From: Rhodothermaceae bacterium
GTDB taxonomy: Bacteria; Bacteroidota; Rhodothermia; Rhodothermales; Rubricoccaceae
NCBI GenBank assembly: GCA_013003465.1
Contig: JABDIZ010000049.1
Location: 1 to 9,308 of the forward strand
Length of the DNA: 9,308 nt
Reading direction: 5' to 3'
In this document: positions 1-6,653 of the stretch, one piece after another
Layout of the letters: the number at the start of each line of letters is the position of its first letter
Numbering within the stretch: the first letter of the stretch is position 1
Program-made: the position numbers and the translations under genes
Notes under the pieces: generated by a model
The model's database searches: none
Seen by the model: the letters and a program-made list of their open reading frames with translations, nothing else
Told to the model about the DNA's origin: nothing

Positions 1-1
1 A

Positions 2-538
2 CTCGCTACAGCGTTCGAAGCGGCCAGCGCGGCATTGCCCGATCTCCGACTCGTGGGAGCCGACGAAGGGTCGCCGTCGAAAGCGGGCGGGGAGCCGCGC
101 ACCTTTCAGGTGGATACGCCCGAGGGCGTGCTGACCGGTGCAGTGTACCTCGCCGAGGTGGAACCGACCGAGCAGGCTGAGGCACCACCGACCGGGTCGT
201 TGCGGGTGGCCCCTGCGGCCTTCGCCGATCTTGGCGCGGAAGTCCTCAGTCCCGAATCGGGTGATGGCAGCATGCACCCCGCGAGCTTCGACTTGCTGCG
301 CGAGGTGGAACTGGAAATCACCGTAGAACTAGGCCGACGCAGCTTGCCACTAGCGCAGGTGCTGCGCTTGGCCGCAGGCAGCGTAGTGGAACTGGAGCGC
401 CTCGTGGGGGAGCCGCTTGGGATCTACGCCAACGGGCACTTGATTGCCGAGGGCGAAGCGGTGGTGCTGGGCGAGCAACTCGGCGTGCGGGTGACCCGCC
501 TTGTGGCCGGGGCTAGACAGGCACTGCGCCCCACCTGA
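2..538 (+). CDS. fliN: Flagellar motor switch protein FliN/FliY family, C-terminal part (5' end outside window)
   Basis: The frame is open from the first bases of the window with no upstream stop, so the true start lies outside; a TTG at 35 is only an internal codon. From about nt 293 the product is a typical SpoA (FliN C-terminal) domain: LLREVELEITVELGRRSL, then a VVELERLVGEPLGIYANG stretch and a GEAVVLGEQLGVRVTRLV ending, the pattern seen in FliN and FliY. This domain forms the lower C-ring that binds the switch and export machinery. About 97 visible residues precede it, including FQVDTPEGVLTGAVYLAE, so the protein is longer than a minimal FliN (roughly 100-140 residues). That portion could be the end of a CheC-like FliY domain or a loose N-terminal extension; I cannot decide. 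It heads a run of export genes, a usual place for fliN. FliN-family membership is firm; FliN versus FliY is not. Confidence 0.88.
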   Translation, partial: LATAFEAASAALPDLRLVGADEGSPSKAGGEPRTFQVDTPEGVLTGAVYLAEVEPTEQAEAPPTGSLRVAPAAFADLGAEVLSPESGDGSMHPASFDLLREVELEITVELGRRSLPLAQVLRLAAGSVVELERLVGEPLGIYANGHLIAEGEAVVLGEQLGVRVTRLVAGARQALRPT

Positions 539-559
539 CGCCTCGAAGGATGGCAAGGG

Positions 560-587
560 CGGCACAGCATTCGCCATGTGAAGGGCA
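560..587 (+). repeat. Copy 1 of a ~28-nt intergenic repeat with sigma-54-like core, upstream of fliO
   Basis: The core GGCACAGCATTCGCC matches a segment upstream of flhB (3434-3462) at about 23 of 29 aligned columns with one indel. GG at 561-562 and GC at 573-574 are 12 nt apart, the -24/-12 spacing of sigma-54 promoters (consensus TGGCAC-N5-TTGC), though the -12 box reads TCGC instead of TTGC. If it is a promoter, transcription would start near 585, leaving a leader of about 74 nt before fliO. It could equally be a dispersed intergenic repeat with no promoter role. The repeat itself is seen directly; its function is inference. Confidence 0.4.
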
Positions 588-598
588 GCGACCGGAAG

Positions 599-615
599 CG
601 GCCCGAATCGGGCTG
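599..615 (+). other. Short inverted repeat in the fliN-fliO gap
   Basis: GCCCGAATCGGGC at 601-613 is a perfect inverted repeat around one central base, extended by a G-T and a C-G pair to 599-615. As RNA it would give about seven pairs with a three-base loop. A run of six T lies at 635-640, about 20 nt beyond the stem, too far for a standard intrinsic terminator. It may be a leader hairpin for fliO or have no role. Confidence 0.35.
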
Positions 616-658
616 ATCGATCGCTGTCTATGCGTTTTTTGCCGTCGTCTCCGGCACG

Positions 659-1249
659 ATGTTCCGTCTACCCTCGTTCTTAGCCCGCGCGCGCCGCCCA
701 CTCAGTCCGTGGCGTCGTGCGGTGCTCTTCGGTGCCGGGCTCCTCGCCCTCTGGCTTGCCCTCCAGTTCGCCCCGCTTGAGGCCCCGGCTCCACCGCCGG
801 TGCGCCCGGCCGTGGCGTCCGAGCGCCTTCCAGTCCAGCCTGGTGTCTCCTCAGTAATACCAGAGGAACGTCTGGCCGCGGTTCCGACGCGCCCGTCCCG
901 CAGCCTCCTGCGTCCTGGCAACGTGATAGCTGTGCTGCTGCTCGTTGGAGGCGGGGGAGGGGCGCTCTATCTGCGCAGGCGTCGTCCGGACGATGCCGAG
1001 GACGAGGCGGCCCTGCCAATGGCGTCGCTCGGCGCGCTCCCACTGGACCCGGGCCTCACGCTCCGGCTCGTGCGCGTAGGCGAGGAGGTGCTGTTGCTCG
1101 GCCTCGCCCAGGGCGGTATCACGCTGCTCCGGCGGTACGCACCCGGCGAAGCGCCCGCGGATCTCGGTACCCATGCGGGCGACGGCGCCGCGACGCCCCC
1201 CTTCGCCGCGTTGCTACATCAGATCCAGCCCCCGAAGCGTCGTGGATAA
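659..1249 (+). CDS. fliO: Flagellar export-gate assembly protein FliO
   Basis: This 196-residue protein fits FliO by position directly before fliP and by its C-terminal segment, LRLVRVGEEVLLLGLAQGG followed by ITLLRRY (about residues 134-160), the characteristic FliO beta-rich motif. FliO is a membrane protein that stabilises FliP and helps the FliP ring form. Two hydrophobic segments are visible: residues 21-37 after an arginine pair, and 89-105, which contains five consecutive glycines and ends in RRRR. A proline/alanine-rich linker of about 50 residues separates them and is probably periplasmic, with both ends cytoplasmic. The start is the first possible ATG after an in-frame TGA at 614-616; no ribosome binding site is evident. 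Its last eight bases overlap fliP. FliO sequences diverge strongly, so the call leans partly on context. Confidence 0.82.
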   Translation: MFRLPSFLARARRPLSPWRRAVLFGAGLLALWLALQFAPLEAPAPPPVRPAVASERLPVQPGVSSVIPEERLAAVPTRPSRSLLRPGNVIAVLLLVGGGGGALYLRRRRPDDAEDEAALPMASLGALPLDPGLTLRLVRVGEEVLLLGLAQGGITLLRRYAPGEAPADLGTHAGDGAATPPFAALLHQIQPPKRRG

Positions 1250-2099
1250 GCGATTTCTCTTCCGTGCGCTCGGGCTACTCCTGCTGCTCGGCCTGGCACT
1301 CAGCGCGCCGGCGCTGGCCCAGGAGGTCGCCCCGGCCGCTGAGCAGGTCACCTCGCCCGCGGCCCCACCCGACCCCGGACCGGATCCGACGAGCGGTGCC
1401 GGTCCTGCGCAGCCTGCCACGGGGCCGAGTTCACTGCCGGGCCTCCGCCTGACGCGCGACGGCGACGACTACGAACTGCCGATTCAGTTGCTGCTGACGT
1501 TGACGGTGCTCACGCTGGCCCCGTCCATCATTCTGCTGATGACGAGCTTCACACGGCTCATCGTTGTCTTCAGCATCCTGCGGACAGCCATTGGCATGCA
1601 GCAGTCGCCGCCGAATCAGGTGCTGATCGGGCTAGCGCTGTTCCTGACCGTGTTCATCATGAGCCCGGTTATCAAAGATGTCAACGAGCTAGCGCTCCAG
1701 CCCTACCTCGAGGGCCAGATCGAGCAGGGCGATGCGCTCGCTCTGGCCTCAGCGCCTACCAAGGCATTCATGCTCGCCCAAACACGCGATGAAGACCTGC
1801 TGCTGTTCATGGACATGGCGGGCATCCAGAGCTTTGCCTCGGCCACCGAGGTGCCGCTGCACGTCATCGTTCCGGCGTTCGTGATCTCGGAGTTGCGGAT
1901 CGCTTTCCAGATCGGCTTTCTGCTGTTTCTGCCCTTCCTGATTGTGGACCTGATTGTGGCCAGTGTGCTGATGAGCATGGGCATGATGATGCTGCCGCCT
2001 GTGATGATCTCGCTCCCGATCAAGCTGCTCCTCTTCGTGCTCACCGATGGCTGGTACCTCATTGTCGAGTCGGTCGTGCGCGGCTACCTCGGCTCCTAG
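1242..2099 (+). CDS. fliP: Flagellar type III export-gate protein FliP
   Basis: FliP forms, with FliQ and FliR, the inner-membrane pore through which unfolded flagellar subunits pass. With a GTG start at 1242 the protein is 285 residues and begins MDKRFLFRALGLLLLLGLAL, a good signal peptide with probable cleavage after ALA at residue 26; a longer frame from 1173 would bury this inside fliO and is unlikely. A proline/alanine-rich stretch follows, then family hallmarks: MTSFTRLIVVFSILRTAIGM, QQSPPNQVLIGLALFLTVFI, and PAFVISELRIAFQIGFLLF. The methionine-rich loop MSMGMMML (residues 244-251) corresponds to the Met gasket that closes the pore in known structures. The ending ISLPIKLLLFVLTDGW is also standard. 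The start overlaps fliO by 8 nt, suggesting translational coupling, and fliQ follows after 3 nt. No odd residue is seen in the core. Confidence 0.98.
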   Translation: MDKRFLFRALGLLLLLGLALSAPALAQEVAPAAEQVTSPAAPPDPGPDPTSGAGPAQPATGPSSLPGLRLTRDGDDYELPIQLLLTLTVLTLAPSIILLMTSFTRLIVVFSILRTAIGMQQSPPNQVLIGLALFLTVFIMSPVIKDVNELALQPYLEGQIEQGDALALASAPTKAFMLAQTRDEDLLLFMDMAGIQSFASATEVPLHVIVPAFVISELRIAFQIGFLLFLPFLIVDLIVASVLMSMGMMMLPPVMISLPIKLLLFVLTDGWYLIVESVVRGYLGS

Positions 2100-2102
2100 C
2101 GC

Positions 2103-2372
2103 ATGAACAGCGACGTCGCCCTCTACTGGTTGCAGGAAGGCATTCGCCTGGCCCTCCTCGTCGGCGCGCCGATGCTGGGCGTGGCGCTTGCCGTGGGCCT
2201 GATGACGAGCCTCTTTCAAGCGGTCACCTCCATTCAGGAAATGACACTTTCGTCCATCCCGAAACTGCTCGCCGTGGCGGCCGTGCTGCTGTTGCTTGGC
2301 CCGTGGATGCTCCAGCACCTGACCGACTTCACGGTGCACGTATTCACGTTCATCCCCAACGTCTCACGATGA
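2103..2372 (+). CDS. fliQ: Flagellar type III export-gate protein FliQ
   Basis: This 89-residue product has the usual FliQ length and form: two long hydrophobic helices (about residues 15-37 and 53-75) joined by the conserved loop FQAVTSIQEMTLSSIPKLLA. FliQ is a small subunit, four copies per gate, that packs around the FliP-FliR pore. The ATG lies three bases after the fliP stop, with no Shine-Dalgarno sequence, so translation is probably coupled to fliP. The gene is followed not directly by fliR but by 211 nt of GC-rich non-coding DNA with several inverted repeats. Identification is secure from both sequence and context. Confidence 0.97.
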   Translation: MNSDVALYWLQEGIRLALLVGAPMLGVALAVGLMTSLFQAVTSIQEMTLSSIPKLLAVAAVLLLLGPWMLQHLTDFTVHVFTFIPNVSR

Positions 2373-2583
2373 GAGCCTCAGAAACCGCATGTCCCGTTCC
2401 CCCTCCTCGGGGGGCGGCGCACTGCGCCGCTGCGAGGACCGTGCGGAAACTGTCGCGGCTCGCGAAGCGGGACGGAGGGGGATGCCAAGCGCCGCTTACC
2501 CCCCCAGTCGCCGCGCGACAGCCGTTCCAAGGGGGCGGGGTAGACGGCTTCTCAGCGGTCAGCGGCGTCGGCCGTCAGCAGCC
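2373..2583 (+). other. Hairpin-rich, non-coding fliQ-fliR intergenic region
   Basis: These 211 nt are the longest gap in an otherwise compact cluster. They hold at least four inverted repeats in succession: a strong nested hairpin at 2404-2438, TCGCG-GCT-CGCGA at 2453-2465, a G5/C5 pairing (2477-2481 with 2499-2503) enclosing AAGCGCCGCTT, and AGCCGT/ACGGCT at 2520-2525 and 2544-2549. No T-tract follows any of them, so they are not standard terminators. The fliR frame is open backwards to an ATG at 2389, but the 65 codons concerned are rich in Arg, Ser, Pro and Gly, do not resemble any FliR start and are best read as GC-rich non-coding sequence. No promoter is recognisable. Confidence 0.55.
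2404..2438 (+). other. Strong nested hairpin between fliQ and fliR
   Basis: The outer stem pairs TCCTCG (2404-2409) with CGAGGA (2433-2438). The inner stem pairs GCGGCGC (2414-2420) with GCGCCGC (2424-2430) around the triloop ACT, with a small GGGG/TG internal loop between. All 13 pairs are Watson-Crick. An alternative CCCCC/GGGGG pairing at 2399-2413 would compete with the outer stem. No U-tract follows, so a role in transcript stability, processing or partial attenuation is more plausible than termination; the role is inference. Confidence 0.5.
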
Positions 2584-3354
2584 ATGGTGATCGAGGCCGA
2601 GGCGGTTCTGCGCGTGCTCCTCGTGTTCGTGCGGGTGGGCGGGTTGCTGGCGGCTGCGCCGTTTTTCAGCCGTCCGTTCATCCCGGTGCCGGTGAAGGTG
2701 ATGCTGGCCGTGCTGCTCGCGTTCGTCCTCGCGGGCTTCGCTGAGGGACCGCTGCCGCCCCACATCGATCAGCCGCTCGGCTTCATTCTCGCGCTCGTCG
2801 TGGAAGCCGGGACCGGAGTGCTGCTCGGCTTCGGGGCACAGTTCATGTTTTTCGCAGTACAGACGGCGGGTGAGGCACTTGGCTTCCAGATGAGCCTCGG
2901 GCTGGCGCAGGCCTACGATCCGGCGGGCGCAGGGAGCGCCAACCCACTCGGGCGCATCCTGTCGTTGGCTTTCCTACTCATCTTTCTCCTCCTGAATGGC
3001 CCGGCGCACCTGATCAAGGCGCTCACGGTCTCCTTCGAGGTCGTTCCGCTCGGCGGGGCCCGGCTGGATGCGGGCGGTGCGCTGCTCATCCAGTGGACGG
3101 GCGCCTTCTTCGCGACGGCACTTCGGCTGGCGGCCCCGTTCATGGTGTCGCTCCTGCTTCTCGACACAGCGCTGGGCATCTTTGCCCGCGTCATCCCGCA
3201 GGCCGATCTCTTCGCCATCAGCCTGCCTGCCAAGCTGCTGCTTGGCCTCGGCGCCTTCCTTGTCTTTCTACAGGGTTTCGTCGCGCTGAGCCCGACGCTT
3301 CTGGAACGGATGCTCGCGGATCTCGCACAACTCCTCCAGGCGCTCGTGCCGTAG
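2584..3354 (+). CDS. fliR: Flagellar type III export-gate protein FliR
   Basis: FliR is the single-copy subunit that completes the FliP-FliQ-FliR pore complex. From the ATG at 2584 the protein has 256 residues, the normal FliR size, and begins MVIEAEAVLRVLLVFVRVGG LLAAAPFF, which aligns in form with other FliR N-termini (helix, then R-G-LL-AAP-F). Further family features are the FGAQFMFFAVQTAGEALGFQ segment, LLLNGPAHLIKAL, and the C-terminal LGIFARVIPQADLFAISLPA region. Around six hydrophobic helices are visible. A longer frame from 2389 would add 65 hydrophilic, arginine-rich residues and is rejected. The start has no Shine-Dalgarno sequence. The gene is isolated by 211 nt upstream and 124 nt downstream, unlike its neighbours. 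Confidence 0.96.
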   Translation: MVIEAEAVLRVLLVFVRVGGLLAAAPFFSRPFIPVPVKVMLAVLLAFVLAGFAEGPLPPHIDQPLGFILALVVEAGTGVLLGFGAQFMFFAVQTAGEALGFQMSLGLAQAYDPAGAGSANPLGRILSLAFLLIFLLLNGPAHLIKALTVSFEVVPLGGARLDAGGALLIQWTGAFFATALRLAAPFMVSLLLLDTALGIFARVIPQADLFAISLPAKLLLGLGAFLVFLQGFVALSPTLLERMLADLAQLLQALVP

Positions 3355-3367
3355 GGAAACCCTTTCC
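3353..3367 (+). other. Small inverted repeat at the fliR stop
   Basis: GGAAA-CCC-TTTCC at 3355-3367 overlaps AGGG-AAA-CCCT at 3353-3363, so two short alternative stems start at the fliR stop codon. They are weak (four or five pairs) and no T-run follows. Recorded as visible symmetry only. Confidence 0.25.
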
Positions 3368-3433
3368 GCCGCAGGCACGGACGGCCTTTCCGAAATCGGG
3401 AGCGAACCGGCGGGATTGGGTGGGAACGCGGAG

Positions 3434-3462
3434 CGGCCCAGCATTCGCTAGGAGAAACGGCA
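3434..3462 (+). repeat. Copy 2 of the ~28-nt intergenic repeat with sigma-54-like core, upstream of flhB
   Basis: The core GGCCCAGCATTCGCT differs from the copy before fliO at two of fifteen positions, and similarity continues through a GAGAAACGGCA ending. GG at 3435-3436 and GC at 3447-3448 keep the 12-nt spacing expected of a sigma-54 -24/-12 element. A start site near 3459 would leave a leader of about 20 nt before flhB. The weak -12 box (TCGC) and the extended similarity also allow a dispersed non-promoter repeat. Confidence 0.4.
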
Positions 3463-3478
3463 TCCCAACCCCACCACC

Positions 3479-4549
3479 GTGAGCGACCGTCCCGACCGTC
3501 AGGAAAAGGTCTTCGACCCGTCCCCCTCGCGCCTGAAGAAGGCCCGCGAGGAGGGGAACGTGTTCAAGTCGAAGGAACTGGCCTCGGTGGGCGTACTGGG
3601 GGCAGGCGGGGCCGTGATGGTCCTCGGCGCGCCGCGCGCCTTCGGCGTACTCGAGGAACTGACGGCGCATCTGTTCCTGAGCGCTGCTACCACGCCGCTC
3701 AACGCCGAAAGCCTCCCGGGTCTCTTCGTCGGGATCGGGCTGCCCGTGCTGGGCGTGATGCTGCCCTTCTTCGCGACGGTGATGGTGGCGGGAGCGGCGG
3801 CCAACGTGGCGCAGACGGGCTGGATCCTCACCGGTAAACCACTGGCGCCCAAATTCAGCCGCGTCTCACCGCTCGAAGGCGCCAAGCGTCTCTTCTCTTC
3901 CAAGGGCGTGTTCGAGGCGGGCAAGGCGCTCGTCAAAGTCGCCATTGTGGGCCCCATCGCCTACACCATTCTCAAGAACCACCTGCCCGAACTGCTGGGC
4001 CTCGCAGCGCTCCCACTCGACGCCATCGTCCGGCAGACAGGCGCCTGGTTCGTCGGGCTGGCGCTGCCGGTGCTCGGTGCGCTGCTCGCCCTCGCGGCGG
4101 TGGACTACGCGTGGGAGCGCCACCGCTGGTACACCGACCTCAAGATGACGCAGAAGGAGGTCAAGGACGAAGCCAAGGAGCAGGAGGGCGATCCACAACT
4201 CCGCGGTCGCCGCCGCCAGAAAGCGCGCGAACTGGCCCTCAAGCCCCGTCTCGATCACGCCGTCATGAAGGCTGATGTCGTCGTCACCAACCCGACGCAC
4301 TACGCCATCGCGCTGCGCTATGCGCCTGAAGAGCACGCGGCCCCCTTCGTCGTGGCCAAGGGCATTCGCAAGCGCGCGCTGCGCATCAAGGCGCTCGCCG
4401 CCGAACTCGATGTGCCGACGGTCGAAGACCGCCCGCTGGCCCGTGCTCTCTATGCGACGGTAGAGGAGGGGCAGCCCATTAACGAGACGCTTTACCCGGC
4501 CGTCGCCGCCGTCCTCGCCGAAGTCTACGAGCGCCGCCGCGCCGTCTAG
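3479..4549 (+). CDS. flhB: Flagellar export switch protein FlhB (self-cleaving)
   Basis: FlhB is the inner-membrane export component whose cytoplasmic domain cleaves itself and switches secretion from rod/hook to filament substrates. The 356-residue product opens with the family pattern EKVFDPSPSRLKKAREEGNV (compare E-K-T-x-x-P-T-x-K-R-L), has about four hydrophobic helices, then the conserved linker LKMTQKEVKDEAKEQEGDP, a basic segment, and the autocleavage motif NPTH at residues 271-274, equivalent to N269-P270 in Salmonella. The following YAIALRY and VVAKGI blocks are typical of the cleaved C-terminal part. The GTG start is the first usable codon after an in-frame TAG at 3449-3451; no Shine-Dalgarno sequence is present. 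flhA follows after 7 nt. All key residues are intact, so cleavage should occur. Confidence 0.98.
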   Translation: MSDRPDRQEKVFDPSPSRLKKAREEGNVFKSKELASVGVLGAGGAVMVLGAPRAFGVLEELTAHLFLSAATTPLNAESLPGLFVGIGLPVLGVMLPFFATVMVAGAAANVAQTGWILTGKPLAPKFSRVSPLEGAKRLFSSKGVFEAGKALVKVAIVGPIAYTILKNHLPELLGLAALPLDAIVRQTGAWFVGLALPVLGALLALAAVDYAWERHRWYTDLKMTQKEVKDEAKEQEGDPQLRGRRRQKARELALKPRLDHAVMKADVVVTNPTHYAIALRYAPEEHAAPFVVAKGIRKRALRIKALAAELDVPTVEDRPLARALYATVEEGQPINETLYPAVAAVLAEVYERRRAV

Positions 4550-4556
4550 CTGACCG

Positions 4557-6629
4557 ATGACCACCCTCGCCGTACCCATCCCCGCCCCGCGCACGAGCCT
4601 CCGGTTCGGCCTCGATGCCCTCGCGGCGTCGGGCGTGGTGATGATCCTGCTGGTGATGGTGGTGCCGCTGCCAGGCTTCCTGCTCGACCTACTCCTCGCT
4701 ACCAACATCGCCATCAGCCTAGGCATTCTGCTGACGGCCTTCTACGCACAGCGGCCCCTGGACTTCGCCATCTTCCCGGGCCTGCTGCTCATCACGACGC
4801 TCTTTCGCCTCTCGCTCAACGTCGCGTCCACGCGGCTGATCCTGAGCGAGGCCAAGGCAGGGGCGCTCATCGCCGCGTTTGGCAACTTCGTGGTGGCGGG
4901 CAACTTCGTCGTTGGCGGAATCGTGTTCCTTGTCCTCGTGCTGATCAACTTCATCGTCATCACGAAGGGCTCGGGACGTATCGCTGAGGTGGGTGCACGG
5001 TTCACGCTCGACGCGCTCCCCGGCAAGCAGATGGCCATCGACGCCGACCTCAACGCTGGGCTGATCGACGAGACCGAAGCCAAGCAACGCCGTGTCGATG
5101 TCACGCGCGAGGCAGATTTCTACGGCGCGATGGACGGTGCTTCGAAGTTTGTCCGCGGCGATGCCATCGCAGGCCTCATCATCACCGGTGTCAATATCGT
5201 CGGCGGGCTCGTCATTGGCGTGACGCAGCTCGGCATGTCGATGGGCGAAGCGGGGAGCACATTCACGCTCCTGTCCATCGGCGATGGCCTCGTCAGCCAG
5301 ATCCCGGCTCTGCTGATCTCGACGGCGGCGGGCCTCATTGTGTCGCGCGCCTCGGGCGAGGGCAACATGGTGGCTGAGATGAAATCGCAGCTCTTCGCCT
5401 CGGCCGTGCCGCTCGTTGTGACGGGTGGTTTCCTGATGATCCTCGGGCTGATGCCGGGGCTGCCGCTGATTCCGTTCTGGGCACTCGGCATCGGGGCCAT
5501 CGCGCTGGGCCAGCGCAGCTTCGCTGCCGAGCAGCACGCGGGAGCCGAGGCGGCCAAACCGCCCGCTCTCGAACCAGAGCCGGAGCAGTCGCCGAGCGAC
5601 CTGCTCCTCGTCGAACCGCTGGAGTTGGAAATCGGCTACGGCCTGATTCCGCTTGTGGACCCGGCGCAGGGCGGCGACCTGCTCGACCGTGTAGGACAGC
5701 TCCGCCGCCAGCTCGCCACCGAGCTGGGCCTCGTGATCCCGCCCGTCCGCGTCCGCGACAACGTGGCGCTCGGCGCCAATCACTACACCATCAAGCTGCG
5801 CGGAAACCCGGTAGGCGAAGGCGAGGTCATGCCCGGCTACCACCTCGCGCTGCTGCCCGACGGCTTCGATGGGAGCGTGCCCGGACTGAAGACCAACGAC
5901 CCGACGTTTGGACTGCCGGCCGTGTGGGTGCCTGAGCGGCACCTCGCCGAGGCCGAGCGGCAAGGCCTGACCGTCGTCGAAGCGCCCTCCGTGGTGACGA
6001 CGCATTTGCTGGAAACACTCCGCACACACGCGCACCGCCTCCTCGACCGCCAGGAAGTCAGTGGTCTGCTCGACACCGTGAAGACCTCGGCGCCCACACT
6101 GATCGAGGAACTGACGCCTGCGCTGCTCTCGGTAGGCGAGATCCAAAAGGTGCTCAAGAGTCTGCTCCGTGAGCGCGTGCCCATCCGCGACCTCGTCACC
6201 ATCCTCGAAGCCCTCGCCGACCACGCCCCTCGCACCAAGAGCGTCGAGGTGCTGACGGAGTACGTCCGTGCCGCGCTCGCCCCATCCATCACGCGCCAGT
6301 TCACGAGCCCCGAGGGCCGCGTCCACCTCGTCGTGCTCGATCCGGTGTTGGAGCAGCACCTGCTCGAAAAGGTCGATGGGGGCGAGCTGAACGCCAGCAC
6401 GCTCGGCCTCGCGCCCGAGAAGGCGCAGCAGTTCCTCGACGCGGCCGAGCGCCTCGCGCAGCGCCTGCTCGTGGACGGGCACCCGCCTGTGCTCCTGACC
6501 TCGCCCGTGCTCCGGGGCACGCTCGCCCGCTTCGTCGAAGGGATCGAAAGCGACCTCGCCGTGCTCTCCTACAACGACCTCACGCACGACGCCCCGCTCG
6601 ACGTGGTGGACCACCTGGCCTTGCCTTAA
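4557..6629 (+). CDS. flhA: Flagellar type III export protein FlhA
   Basis: FlhA forms the nonameric ring beneath the export gate; its membrane part uses the proton-motive force and its cytoplasmic domain docks chaperone-substrate complexes. The 690-residue length is standard. An N-terminal domain with about eight hydrophobic helices reaches residue ~320. The FHIPEP-family signature is perfect at residues 141-164 (R-I-A-E-V-G-A-R-F, then LDALPGKQMAIDAD). Also present are LFRLSLNVASTRLIL and FYGAMDGASKFVRGDAIAG, in which D202 corresponds to the functionally important D208 of Salmonella. After a variable acidic/proline linker (about 325-345) comes the C-terminal domain with LEIGYGLIPLVD, DLVTILEALAD and VLSYNDL blocks. 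Start ATG lies 7 nt after flhB; no Shine-Dalgarno sequence is seen. No anomalies found. Confidence 0.98.
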   Translation: MTTLAVPIPAPRTSLRFGLDALAASGVVMILLVMVVPLPGFLLDLLLATNIAISLGILLTAFYAQRPLDFAIFPGLLLITTLFRLSLNVASTRLILSEAKAGALIAAFGNFVVAGNFVVGGIVFLVLVLINFIVITKGSGRIAEVGARFTLDALPGKQMAIDADLNAGLIDETEAKQRRVDVTREADFYGAMDGASKFVRGDAIAGLIITGVNIVGGLVIGVTQLGMSMGEAGSTFTLLSIGDGLVSQIPALLISTAAGLIVSRASGEGNMVAEMKSQLFASAVPLVVTGGFLMILGLMPGLPLIPFWALGIGAIALGQRSFAAEQHAGAEAAKPPALEPEPEQSPSDLLLVEPLELEIGYGLIPLVDPAQGGDLLDRVGQLRRQLATELGLVIPPVRVRDNVALGANHYTIKLRGNPVGEGEVMPGYHLALLPDGFDGSVPGLKTNDPTFGLPAVWVPERHLAEAERQGLTVVEAPSVVTTHLLETLRTHAHRLLDRQEVSGLLDTVKTSAPTLIEELTPALLSVGEIQKVLKSLLRERVPIRDLVTILEALADHAPRTKSVEVLTEYVRAALAPSITRQFTSPEGRVHLVVLDPVLEQHLLEKVDGGELNASTLGLAPEKAQQFLDAAERLAQRLLVDGHPPVLLTSPVLRGTLARFVEGIESDLAVLSYNDLTHDAPLDVVDHLALP

Positions 6630-6653
6630 CGATAGCCGCCCGCGGCCCTTCTC

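Noticed and set aside
601..640. Intrinsic terminator after fliN
   Set aside because: The T-run is about 20 nt beyond the stem and the stem is short, so the structure does not meet the normal arrangement.
1173..1241. A longer FliP starting inside fliO
   Set aside because: It would place a signal peptide 23 residues inside the protein and overlap fliO by 77 nt; the GTG at 1242 gives a proper signal peptide at the N-terminus.
2143..2155. Further GCATTCGC matches (also near 4364 and 7815) as more copies of the intergenic repeat
   Set aside because: They lie inside coding sequence, are short, and lack the GGC-N-C portion at the right spacing; two of them simply encode Gly-Ile-Arg.
2389..2583. 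A 65-residue N-terminal extension of FliR from an upstream ATG
   Set aside because: The extension is Arg/Ser/Pro/Gly-rich, gives a 321-residue protein against about 256 for the family, and covers a hairpin-rich stretch; the ATG at 2584 gives a canonical N-terminus.
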